64,000 nt of DNA from Arthrobacter sp. DNA4 (GTDB lineage Bacteria; Actinomycetota; Actinomycetes; Actinomycetales; Micrococcaceae), in NCBI RefSeq assembly GCF_024362385.1, contig NZ_CP101466.1, forward strand, positions 124,001 to 188,000, given 5' to 3'. Below are positions 17,610-25,725 of the stretch, piece after piece. The notes under the pieces were generated by a model, which did no database searches, was not told where the DNA came from, and worked only from the letters and a program-made list of their open reading frames with translations. Made by a program: the position numbers and the translations under genes. Position 1 is the first letter of the stretch, and each line of letters opens with the position of its first letter.

Positions 17610-18404
17610 GTGCAGCGGCATAGTTACCAGTACGGCCAGGACCCCAGCCAGTGGGGTGAGCTTTTCCTCCCGGATCTCCCTGTGGGCAGCAAGCATCGGG
17701 GTGTGGTGGTGGTGATCCACGGCGGCTACTGGCGCTCCACCTACGGCGCCGAACTGGGGGAGCCGCTGGCGAAGGACCTGGCGGAGCACGGGATGGCCGC
17801 CTGGAACCTGGAGTACCGCCGCGCGGGCAACGGCGGGGGCTGGCCGGGCACCTTCCAGGACATCCTTGCGGGCATCGACAAGCTTGCCGCGCTCGCAGGG
17901 CCGCACTCGCTGGACTTGGGCAAAGTAGTGGCGCTGGGACATTCTGCCGGCGGCCACTTGGCGGTGTGGGCTGCGGGCAGGGATCGACTGGACGGGCTTG
18001 GGGCGGCGGAGGCCCGCCAGATGGAGAACACGAACGACGCCGTCCGCCTCACCGGGGTGGTCAGCCAGTCCGGCGTGCTCAACCTGGCCGAAGCCGAAAG
18101 GCTGGGCCTCAGCAACGGCGCCGTGGGCAACCTGTTGGGCGGACCGTCGTCGGACTTCCCCGGGCGACACCGCGTGGCCGACCCGATGGCCGCGCTGCCG
18201 CTGGGCGTTCCGGTCTACGCCGTCCACACGACGGAAGATGAGGATGTTCCCCTGGGCATGTCCACGACGTATGTGGACGCCAGCCGTTCCGGACCCGTTC
18301 CTGCGCGGCTGATTACGGTGCCGGGGGACCACTTCGCGCTCATCGATCCCGCCGCGGAGGCCTATGTGACGTGCCGGGAACTGGTTGAAGAGCTGCTCGG
18401 CTGA
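17610..18404 (+). CDS. Alpha/beta hydrolase
   Basis: The 264-residue protein starts at GTG and shows the oxyanion-hole motif HGGYWR (about residues 38-43), the nucleophile elbow GHSAGGH (about 110-116) and a late GDHFALIDP segment carrying the catalytic His. The HGGYW plus GHSAGGHLA pattern is typical of arylformamidase-like and esterase-like hydrolases. It may form a transcription unit with the PfkB kinase 36 bp downstream. The substrate cannot be assigned. Confidence 0.8.
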   Translation: MQRHSYQYGQDPSQWGELFLPDLPVGSKHRGVVVVIHGGYWRSTYGAELGEPLAKDLAEHGMAAWNLEYRRAGNGGGWPGTFQDILAGIDKLAALAGPHSLDLGKVVALGHSAGGHLAVWAAGRDRLDGLGAAEARQMENTNDAVRLTGVVSQSGVLNLAEAERLGLSNGAVGNLLGGPSSDFPGRHRVADPMAALPLGVPVYAVHTTEDEDVPLGMSTTYVDASRSGPVPARLITVPGDHFALIDPAAEAYVTCRELVEELLG

Positions 18405-18440
18405 CACGAACTGCTGACGCAGGCCTCTTTCTGGCAGAGT

Positions 18441-19388
18441 ATGACCATGCTCACAGTGATCGGCGAAGGCCTTGTTGACGTTGTCCAGCGCGCTTCCGGG
18501 ATCGAGGCCCACGTGGGTGGCAGTCCGCTGAATGTCGCCGTGGGCCTGGCCCGGCTGGACCACCCGGTGCAGTTTATTGGCCGTTACGGCCGCGACGCGT
18601 ATGGGGACTCCGTGGCTGCGCACCTGCGCGCCAGCTCCGTCATGCTGCCGATGCCCCCGGACGAGCTGCCCACCAGCGTGGCCACCGCACTGATTGACGA
18701 CGACGGCGCCGCCACCTACACCTTCGACCTCGCCTGGGAGCTGCCGCACCTGGCAGACCGGCTTGGCTTCATGCTGCAGGGAACCACCCTGCTGCACACC
18801 GGTTCCATTGCCACCATGCTGGCGCCCGGTGCAACCGAAGTGCTGGCCGCCGTCGAATACGCCCATCCGTCCGCCACCATCAGCTTCGATCCCAACTGCC
18901 GGCCCAGCATCATCACGGACGTGGACTTTGCGCGGCGGCAGGCGGAAAAGTTCGTGACGTTGTCCGACGTGGTCAAGGCCTCGGATGAAGACCTGGCCTG
19001 GCTTTATCCGGAACAGGATGTGCTGGATTCGGCCCGCAAGTGGCTGGCGCTCGGCGGCGAGGAAGGTCCGGCGATGGTGGTGGTCACCCGCGGTGCGGAC
19101 GGGCCATGGGGCGTGTGCCGTGCTGGTGAAGCCGCCATTCCTGCGCCCAGGGTGGAGGTGGCGGACACCGTGGGGGCGGGGGATTCCTTCATGGCGGCGC
19201 TGCTGTCCGGCCTGGTGGACCGGGAGCTGGACGGCGCCCAGAACCGGCAGGACCTGCGCGACCTTCCCGTCGAAGGACTCTCCGAACTCCTGGAACATGC
19301 CGCCCGCGCCGCTGCTGTCACCGTGTCCCGCCCCGGTGCCAACCCGCCGACCCGGGAGGAACTCCACGGGGCTGAAACGGAAGCCTGA
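18441..19388 (+). CDS. PfkB-family sugar kinase, probable fructokinase
   Basis: The 315-residue kinase opens with TVIGEGLVDVV and the first PfkB signature HVGGSPLNVAVGLARLDHPV (residues 27-46). It carries the second signature DTVGAGDSFMAALLSG with the catalytic Asp near residue 238. This resembles bacterial fructokinases that convert fructose to fructose 6-phosphate. If so, it would finish the fructan pathway encoded at 7-14.5 kb, though it is 4 kb away and not in that operon. Other hexoses are possible. The start may be the second ATG at 18447. Confidence 0.8.
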   Translation: MTMLTVIGEGLVDVVQRASGIEAHVGGSPLNVAVGLARLDHPVQFIGRYGRDAYGDSVAAHLRASSVMLPMPPDELPTSVATALIDDDGAATYTFDLAWELPHLADRLGFMLQGTTLLHTGSIATMLAPGATEVLAAVEYAHPSATISFDPNCRPSIITDVDFARRQAEKFVTLSDVVKASDEDLAWLYPEQDVLDSARKWLALGGEEGPAMVVVTRGADGPWGVCRAGEAAIPAPRVEVADTVGAGDSFMAALLSGLVDRELDGAQNRQDLRDLPVEGLSELLEHAARAAAVTVSRPGANPPTREELHGAETEA

Positions 19389-19426
19389 GGGAGCACCCCG
19401 AGCCGGCGGGGCGATGGGGCCGGTCA

Positions 19427-20296
19427 CTACCCCTCGTGGTTGTAGTAGGGCCAGGGCAGGAAGCGGCGCTCGCCGCGGCGGTCCGGCCCGTCGAGGGTGA
19501 CTTTTCCGGTGGCGGCCCACTCCACACCGCGCGGGAACATCCGGATGAACTCGATGCGCCGGAACGTGTCGATGTCGTGGCCGATGGTAATCGTGAAGCT
19601 GCGGCCGCTGCCATAGTCGTTGATCCAGGCGAGTGGCTGCTGCGTATTGATCCCGGGAAGGTTGGCGAGGCCTCCCTCGGGGATATCCACCGGGTAATGC
19701 GGCATGGGCCACATGGGCGCATTCTCGTAGGACTCCAGGTCATCGAATACTGACAGCAGCATTTCCGCGCCGTCGTACAGCTGCACGCCGGTCAGGATGT
19801 CGTCACCGGTGACGGTCCATGTCCCGCTGACGCCCTCGGTGATGGGATGGCGGGGCCCGGCGGTTTGCAGCCGGGCCTCACCCCAGGGCCGCGGCCGCAG
19901 CCCGGTGGGCACACTGAGTTTCGCGCCCCGCATGACGTTGTACTCCTCGGGGTAGCCCCAGTCGTCCTCCTGGACGGCCGAGCCGTGAAACCATACGATG
20001 CCCTTCCCGTCCTCATGGACAAACTTCAGCAGCGCGGCATCGGTTTCGGCACCGAAGCCCACCGCCTTTTCGTGGTACCCGTCCCGCCCCTCGAACACCA
20101 CCAGGACCACGTCGTACTTATCGATGACGCCGGCTCCCAGTCCGCGCGGATCCTCCACGACGCGCACGTGGAACCTGCCCGTGTCCTCCAGGACAGCGGT
20201 AAGCCATTGGTTGTGCGCCCGGAAGCTGCGGAATTCGTTGTCATGCTCCCGGGTCATGTGCCCCGACAGGATAAGTGCCTTCAACTTTTCGGCCAC
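19427..20296 (-). CDS. ThuA-like domain protein
   Basis: The 289-residue protein matches the ThuA-like class I glutamine amidotransferase-fold family: an opening ALILSGHMTREHD, GIVWFHGSAV in the position of the amidotransferase core, and a C-terminal FTITIGHDIDTFRR. In Sinorhizobium, ThuA works with the Gfo/Idh-type ThuB on trehalose and its 3-keto derivative. The neighbouring island carries 3-keto-glycoside enzymes and two Gfo/Idh genes, so a related role on keto-sugars is reasonable but inferred. It starts at GTG and is divergent from the first fused deglycosidase gene. Confidence 0.75.
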   Translation of the reverse strand: MAEKLKALILSGHMTREHDNEFRSFRAHNQWLTAVLEDTGRFHVRVVEDPRGLGAGVIDKYDVVLVVFEGRDGYHEKAVGFGAETDAALLKFVHEDGKGIVWFHGSAVQEDDWGYPEEYNVMRGAKLSVPTGLRPRPWGEARLQTAGPRHPITEGVSGTWTVTGDDILTGVQLYDGAEMLLSVFDDLESYENAPMWPMPHYPVDIPEGGLANLPGINTQQPLAWINDYGSGRSFTITIGHDIDTFRRIEFIRMFPRGVEWAATGKVTLDGPDRRGERRFLPWPYYNHEG

Positions 20297-20351
20297 TGCT
20301 GCCCGCTCCCTCGCTCCTCGACAGTTTTGGCGAAAGCCTACATACTTTAGT

Positions 20352-20379
20352 TTGAAAAAGACATAATGGTTGCTACGAT
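20352..20379 (+). promoter_or_regulatory. Predicted promoter of the fused deglycosidase genes with an embedded operator-like box
   Basis: TTGAAA (20352-20357) and TACGAT (20374-20379) are spaced 16 bp, a good sigma-70-type match 30 bp before the ATG at 20409. Between them lies AGACATAATGGT (20359-20370), the reverse-strand relative of the ACTTATGTC-type boxes at 24262, 24284 and 36679. A protein bound there would cover the promoter. Confidence 0.5.
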
Positions 20380-20408
20380 CGGCATGCCCCTACAGAGAGT
20401 GAGCAACG

Positions 20409-21701
20409 ATGCTTCTCGAAAGAGACCTCATCCAGTCCGCAGGCTTCCGCAACGTCACGGAAGGAGGGCGGGTAACCGGCTTCCAGTTCCGCGTCCGGAT
20501 GCCCTCCTACCGGGGCATGGCGGCTTCCCTGGTCGATGGCGTCGCTGTGCGCGTCGGCAACCTGGTGGACGTGGGTCCGGACATTCCGTTGTGGACCTTT
20601 GGCGGACGGACCTTTTCCCTGCCGGAGCTGTGGGGCAGCGAAGGGGTCCGCTGGCCGCTTGAGGAAGCGGCGGTGATAACGGTTCCGTTCGACGGCGGCC
20701 TTCCGCAAGGTGTCCATGAACTGAGCATCGAGCTGCGGTTACGGATGTCCTACATACCTGTGGAGCACCAGCCCACCATCCACCGGGTCAGCCGCAAGGT
20801 CACGCTGGCGCCCGAAGGCGGCGACGGGACGTTCCGCTATGGAGTTTCCCTCTATAGCTACATGGGCGATTACGGCACAGTCCTGGACCTGGAAAGTGCC
20901 CTGGCCCACGTGGCCGATGTGGGCGCAACGGGGGTAGAGATCCTCGGCGAGGGGCACGTTCCCGGCTATCCTGAGCCCTCGCCGGCCTGGATCGACACAT
21001 GGTTCAACCTGCTGGAAAAGTACTCCCTGGAGCCCACCAACTACGGTTCCTGGATTGATACCAGGCTCCACCCGGGCCGATCGATGACGGCCGCCGAAGG
21101 CGCGCAGGCCCTGCAGAGGGACCTGAAACTCGCCCACCGGCTGGGCTTCAGCTTTGTCCGGCCAAAAATCGGCGTGGTCTCCAGCGACCTCGTGCCGGAC
21201 CCCATCTGGACTGAATCGGTGGAACGCTCCCTTGACCTGGCCCACGAGCTGGGAGTGGTCATCTGCCCCGAGATTCACTCTCCCACGCCCATCAAGCACC
21301 CGGTGGTGGATGACTACATTGGGCTCATTGAGCGGACGGGAACCAAGAACTTCGGCCTGCTCATCGACACCGGAATTTTCCAGGACCGGCCCATACCGCT
21401 GCGTGAAGGTGAGACCCGGGAAAGCCGTCCGGCGTTCCTTGACGGCATCGGCGTAAACCCCGCGGACTTCAAGGACATTGCCCAATATGTGGTGTTCATC
21501 CAGGCGAAATTCCACGACATTAACGACCGGCTGGAAGACCAGCAGATTCCCTGGCGTCGCGTGCTCCAGGCACTGAAGGACTCCGGCTATACCGGCTACC
21601 TCTCCAGCGAATACGAAGGCGAACGCACTCCTTGGCGGGCAATCGAGCAGGTGCGCCGCCAGCATGCCCTGATCCGCCGCATCACCTCCGAACTCGACTG
21701 A
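20409..21701 (+). CDS. Fused C-glycoside deglycosidase-like protein (beta domain then alpha TIM barrel), copy A
   Basis: Residues 8-135 resemble the DUF6379-type beta subunit (compare FQFRVRMPSYRGM and LRLRMSYIPVEH with the separate subunit at 30386). Residues 142-430 form an AP-endonuclease-2-type sugar isomerase barrel like CarB/DgpB alpha subunits. Known alpha-beta complexes cleave the C-C bond of 3-keto C-glucosides with a divalent metal. Predicted ligands here are Glu288 (PEIHSP), Asp320 (LLIDTG) and Glu401 (SSEYEGE), but the His of the paralogs' VHAKF motif is Gln365 (IQAKF). It is first in an operon with the second fusion, 28 bp upstream. Fusion in one chain is unusual; function is inferred by homology. 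Confidence 0.72.
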   Translation: MLLERDLIQSAGFRNVTEGGRVTGFQFRVRMPSYRGMAASLVDGVAVRVGNLVDVGPDIPLWTFGGRTFSLPELWGSEGVRWPLEEAAVITVPFDGGLPQGVHELSIELRLRMSYIPVEHQPTIHRVSRKVTLAPEGGDGTFRYGVSLYSYMGDYGTVLDLESALAHVADVGATGVEILGEGHVPGYPEPSPAWIDTWFNLLEKYSLEPTNYGSWIDTRLHPGRSMTAAEGAQALQRDLKLAHRLGFSFVRPKIGVVSSDLVPDPIWTESVERSLDLAHELGVVICPEIHSPTPIKHPVVDDYIGLIERTGTKNFGLLIDTGIFQDRPIPLREGETRESRPAFLDGIGVNPADFKDIAQYVVFIQAKFHDINDRLEDQQIPWRRVLQALKDSGYTGYLSSEYEGERTPWRAIEQVRRQHALIRRITSELD

Positions 21702-21729
21702 CCATCACCATCCCAGTAAAGAGAACATC

Positions 21730-23205
21730 ATGCCCAACGGACTTCTTGACGAATCCAGCCTCCGCGCCCACCCGGACGGACTTGCCCTTTCCCTCACCCT
21801 GCCGTGGTACCGGAGCCTCTGGCTCTCCTCGGTCACCAGCCTCCGGCTCACCATCGACGGCCAGGACGTCCCCCAAGGGGATCTGTCCCTGGAGGTCGGC
21901 GGCACCCGTTACGCGCTGCCCGACCTTCCGGCGCAGAGTGAAACCCTCTGGTACCTGCAGGAACACCCGCTGCTCATTGTCCGCCGTGACCGGCCCGCTG
22001 CTCCCGGGGACCACCACACCGTCCAGCTCATCGGCGAGCTCCGCCTGCCGTACATGCAGATTGCCCCGGGGCAGGACGGGGCCCCGGGCATGTATGTCCC
22101 CAACTTCGTGAACCAGGCACTTGAACTGGCCGTCACCGATGGACCTGCGCCCGCACCCCTACTCACGACGGCGACACCCCCTCCGCCGGCAACCGGGGAA
22201 GACCCCTTTGCCCTTGGGCTCACGCTGTATTCGGCAAGCGCCGAGTTCCGCGCCGGCTGGTACGACTTCGACGGGCTGCTGAACCGGGTTGCCGATCTTG
22301 GCATCGGCCCGGGCATCGAGATTGTGGCCTCCCAAGTGCTGCCCACCTACCCCCGCGTAACGGATGACTTCGCCCGGGCCTGGCAGACTGCGTTCGACAA
22401 GCACGGCTTCTCCGCCAGTTCGTTCGGCGCAAACCTGGACATGGGCAGGCGCCGTGACCGGGACATGACGCCGGACGAGGAGTATGAGTTCACGGAGACC
22501 CTGTTCCATGGTGCGAAGAAGCTGGGATTCCCCCTGGTCCGCATCCAGAGCGCCAAGCCGGGCCTTCTCCGCCGCCTCCTGCCGCTGGCCGAGAAGCTGG
22601 AACTCAAGATGGCCTACGAAATCCACGCGCCGATGGGACCCAACTCGCCGGAAATCATGAAGGTTCGGGACGTCTACGCAGAACTCGATTCGCCGTTGCT
22701 GGGGTTCGTGGCTGACTTTTCGTCCACCATGCACAGCATGTCGCCCACGCTCCTCCGTGCCGTGCGCCGGGCGGGCCTGGACGACGACTCCGTCGACACC
22801 CTCCAGGCAATCTGGGCCACCGATGCGCCTATGCGGGCCCGGCAGGAGGAATTCATCGGCTACCTCAAGGGCCGGGACTTCGACCCTGCCCGGCTGGGTT
22901 CCTTTGCGCACCTGGCCTTCAATATGCACGGCCACGTCAGCCCCGCGGAGTGGGCGGACATCATGCCCCAGATCCTGCACGTCCACGCAAAGTTCTATGA
23001 CATCGACGAGCATGGCGACGAGCCCGCCATCGACTACCCGGAGCTGGTTCGCGTCTTCGTGGAGGGCGGCTACCGCGGCTACTGGTCCAGCGAGTGGGAA
23101 GGCCACGCGTTCGCTGAACTGGGCGAAGTGGACCCGCTGGTGCTGGTCCGCAGGCAGCATGACCTCATCCGCAAGAGCATACGGTCCGTGCCGGCCACTG
23201 CCTAG
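21730..23205 (+). CDS. Fused C-glycoside deglycosidase-like protein (beta domain then alpha TIM barrel), copy B
   Basis: Residues 5-135 closely match the free beta subunit at 32975-33373 (shared HPDG, LPWYRSLWLS, ETLW and YMQIAP). After a Pro/Thr-rich linker (about 138-158), residues 159-491 closely match the free alpha subunit at 31901-32965 (shared NLDMGRR, DRDMTPDEEY, ADFSSTMHS, HVHAKFYDID and SSEWEGHAF). Predicted metal ligands Glu297, Asp329, His419 and Glu455, plus His299 of the EIH motif, are all present. It thus looks like a complete single-chain deglycosidase. Its stop overlaps the convergent LysR stop by 4 bases (CTAG). Confidence 0.78.
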   Translation: MPNGLLDESSLRAHPDGLALSLTLPWYRSLWLSSVTSLRLTIDGQDVPQGDLSLEVGGTRYALPDLPAQSETLWYLQEHPLLIVRRDRPAAPGDHHTVQLIGELRLPYMQIAPGQDGAPGMYVPNFVNQALELAVTDGPAPAPLLTTATPPPPATGEDPFALGLTLYSASAEFRAGWYDFDGLLNRVADLGIGPGIEIVASQVLPTYPRVTDDFARAWQTAFDKHGFSASSFGANLDMGRRRDRDMTPDEEYEFTETLFHGAKKLGFPLVRIQSAKPGLLRRLLPLAEKLELKMAYEIHAPMGPNSPEIMKVRDVYAELDSPLLGFVADFSSTMHSMSPTLLRAVRRAGLDDDSVDTLQAIWATDAPMRARQEEFIGYLKGRDFDPARLGSFAHLAFNMHGHVSPAEWADIMPQILHVHAKFYDIDEHGDEPAIDYPELVRVFVEGGYRGYWSSEWEGHAFAELGEVDPLVLVRRQHDLIRKSIRSVPATA

Positions 23206-24146
23206 CGGGGTTCCCCTGGAGCGGAGGCGGCGACAATGTCCGCCGCCTCCTTGAAGAGGGCGCGCATCCACTCATGTTCGGAGTCCCGGTCATGCGCGGG
23301 ATGCCACCACAGGGCATTGACCAGCGGAGTGGCATCGAAGGGCAGCGGCAGGACACGCACGCCGTCCAGCTGCAGGGCAACCGGTGCCAGCGCTGCCTGG
23401 ATCAGGCCGATCCGGTGCGTGCCCAGCACGAAATGGGGGAGGGCGAGGAAACTCTCAACCGTGACCTCCACCCGCGGTTCAATCCCCAGCTGCTGGATCT
23501 GGCGCTGGGCGGACGTAAATGCTGACCGGGACTGGTATGTCATCACCCACGGCAGCTCTGCGATGTTCTCCATGGTGATCTTTTCGCCGACAGCGCCGTT
23601 GGAGGAGGAAACGATGGCCACCCAGTCATCGCGCCACAGGTCCTGGTACGGCAACCCGTTAAGGAAGCCGTGCGGGATGACCATGCCGTCCACCGAACGA
23701 AGACGGTTGGCGGCATCCTCCACCACCAGCGGATTGTGCAGCATGAACCGGAACCGGACTCCCGGGGCGCGCTGGGCCGCGAGTTCGGAAACAACGCGGC
23801 CGATGGTACTGAAGCCGTAATCGGAACCATAGATGGAAAACTCGCGTTCGGAGTCTGCCGGTTCCCATGATGCCTGGCTTTCAAAGACACGGCGGGCAGC
23901 CTCAAGGGCGGCTGTGGTGTGTTCGGCCAGGCGCAGCGCGAAAGGTGTCAGCTCATAGGCGTTGCCGCGGCGGGCCAGGATGGGATCGCCAAAATGGGAC
24001 CGCAGCCGTGCAAGGGAAGCGCTCAGTGCCGGCTGGCTCAAATGGAGGCGCTCCGCCGCCCTGGTAACGCTCCGTTCGGTGATGAGCGCGTCCAATGAGA
24101 TCAGCAGGTTCAGGTCAAGCCGCGCGAGCGAAGCGTAGTTGGTCAC
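23202..24146 (-). CDS. LysR-family transcriptional regulator
   Basis: The 314-residue regulator has an N-terminal winged helix-turn-helix (about residues 8-66: LNLLISLDALITERSVTRAAERLHLSQPALSASLARL) and a periplasmic-binding-like effector domain. The N-terminal LDLNLL start and the long spacer resemble the NodD/LinR-like branch often found by aromatic catabolism genes. It is divergent from the ABC importer operon (first ATG 24383). Two TTATGT boxes 22 bp apart lie in the gap, which suits a LysR activator, although the ROK regulator at 36992 is another candidate binder. Confidence 0.87.
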   Translation of the reverse strand: MTNYASLARLDLNLLISLDALITERSVTRAAERLHLSQPALSASLARLRSHFGDPILARRGNAYELTPFALRLAEHTTAALEAARRVFESQASWEPADSEREFSIYGSDYGFSTIGRVVSELAAQRAPGVRFRFMLHNPLVVEDAANRLRSVDGMVIPHGFLNGLPYQDLWRDDWVAIVSSSNGAVGEKITMENIAELPWVMTYQSRSAFTSAQRQIQQLGIEPRVEVTVESFLALPHFVLGTHRIGLIQAALAPVALQLDGVRVLPLPFDATPLVNALWWHPAHDRDSEHEWMRALFKEAADIVAASAPGEPR

Positions 24147-24260
24147 GGAGCAGTCTTTCGATCGTGAAGCACGTCACGGAAGTTTATCAGCGCCCTCGAT
24201 ATCACCGGCAGGTTCCATCAATAGCTCCAATGGACCATGGACCTTTTGCATGACCCCGGC

Positions 24261-24295
24261 CAGACTTATGTCTGCCATAGCAAAGACTTATGTGC
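24261..24295. promoter_or_regulatory. Two TTATGT-containing boxes in the LysR/ABC importer divergent gap
   Basis: CAGACTTATGTCTG (24261-24274) is a near-palindrome. AGACTTATGTGC (24284-24295) repeats its core 22 bp, or two helical turns, downstream on the same face. The first box matches its own reverse complement at 10 of 12 inner positions. Position between divergent promoters suggests a regulator-binding site; the protein is not known. Confidence 0.5.
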
Positions 24296-24382
24296 TTTTC
24301 CTACACATCTCACCCATACTGGTGAGTGACCGGGATCACCGCTCCCGGATGTTCTTCGACAACGAAGTCTGAAAGGCTGAAC

Positions 24383-25666
24383 ATGACACAGCACCGACGC
24401 TCCCTGGCACTCAAAGCTGCCGGCGCCCTTGCCGTCCCCACCCTGGCTGCCCTGGCCCTCACCGGCTGCTCATCCTCCGCTGAAAGCGCCAGCTCCTCCG
24501 GCAGCAAGGAATTCTCGCTCTCCTTCGCCACCTCCAACACCATCGAAAGCCCGTTCCAGAAGCTGGGCGAGGACTACATGAAGGCGCACCCGGACGTGAA
24601 GATCACGTTCAACCCGCAGCCCAACGACTCCTACGACCAGACCCTCCGGACGCAGCTGCAGGCCGGCAACGCCTCCGACGTAGTGGTCACGACCCCGGGT
24701 TCAGGCCAGGGCCGCAGCATCCTGCCGCTGGCCGAGGCCGGCTTCCTTGAGCCGCTGGATGACGCGGCCAGGAAACTCCTGCCGGCTGGAAGCGACAGCA
24801 CCTTCGGCAAGGACGGCAAGGTCTACGGCCAGGCAACGGAAATCACCGTTGCTGCCCTTGTCTCCAACGAGGCAGCGGTCAAGGCCGCGGGACAGTTCCC
24901 CGCGGACTTCGCAGCCCTGGAAGACCAGTGCAAGACCCTTGAATCGTCCGGCAAATCGCTCTTTGCCATCGCCGGTTCGGCCCCTCCCAACACGGGCCTG
25001 ATGGCCATGTCCCTGGCAGCCACCCGGGTGTACGCCGAAGACCCCAAGTGGAATGACAAACGCGCCGCCAAGGAAGTGACGTTCGCGGGTTCGGACGGGT
25101 GGAAGTCGGCACTGGAAGCGGTCAACACCCTCAAGGACGCCGGCTGCTTCCAAAAGGGCGCTGCCGGTGCCGGCTTTGACGCCATCACCAAGGGCCTTGC
25201 AGGCGGCACCGCCGTGGCCGGCTTCATCCCGGCTCCCAGCTGGAAGCAGCTGGCGTCGGCCGCGTCCGGTACCGATTTCGCCGTCCGCGCGCTTCCCGCC
25301 GACAAGGGCGGCAAGGATTATGTCTACGCCAGCGCCAACTACGCCTTCTCCGTCAACGCGGCCTCAAAGAACAAGGACGCTGCCAAGGCCTTCCTCGACT
25401 GGGCCGCGGAGCCGGAGCAGACCAAGGCATTTGCCGAGATCGACGGCGCCCTCCCCGTCAGCGGACTGGACAAGTACGACTTCGAAGGCGGCGCCTACAA
25501 GAACGTGGGTGAGCTGATCAAGAACGGAAACTACAGCCCCCTGCCCAACATCCAGTGGCCCAACTCCGCCGTGTACGACGCGCTGGCCACCGGTGTCCAG
25601 GGAATCATCACGGGCCAGAAGAGCCCTGACCAGGTGCTGCAGGCCATGGACGCAGCCTGGGGCTAG
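24383..25666 (+). CDS. Sugar ABC transporter substrate-binding lipoprotein of the glycoside island
   Basis: The 427-residue binding protein has a signal peptide ending in the lipobox LALTGC, followed by a Ser-rich linker and a family 1 solute-binding fold (FNPQPNDSYDQTLRTQLQAG). ATG at 24383 has GAAAGG 7 bp upstream; an in-frame ATG at 24326 would put unlikely residues before the signal. It begins an operon with two permeases, an NTF2-like protein, an isomerase-like protein and a GMC oxidoreductase. It probably captures a glycoside or its sugar part; the ligand is inferred from those neighbours. Confidence 0.88.
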   Translation: MTQHRRSLALKAAGALAVPTLAALALTGCSSSAESASSSGSKEFSLSFATSNTIESPFQKLGEDYMKAHPDVKITFNPQPNDSYDQTLRTQLQAGNASDVVVTTPGSGQGRSILPLAEAGFLEPLDDAARKLLPAGSDSTFGKDGKVYGQATEITVAALVSNEAAVKAAGQFPADFAALEDQCKTLESSGKSLFAIAGSAPPNTGLMAMSLAATRVYAEDPKWNDKRAAKEVTFAGSDGWKSALEAVNTLKDAGCFQKGAAGAGFDAITKGLAGGTAVAGFIPAPSWKQLASAASGTDFAVRALPADKGGKDYVYASANYAFSVNAASKNKDAAKAFLDWAAEPEQTKAFAEIDGALPVSGLDKYDFEGGAYKNVGELIKNGNYSPLPNIQWPNSAVYDALATGVQGIITGQKSPDQVLQAMDAAWG

Positions 25667-25725
25667 GCAAAGCGTTCTTCACCACCGACGGTCCAACAAC
25701 TCAAAGGGACAAGCAAGGAAATACC

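Noticed and set aside
17466..19712. A 748-codon minus-strand frame opposite the alpha/beta hydrolase and sugar kinase
   Set aside because: No domain, biased composition, and fully opposite two recognisable enzymes.
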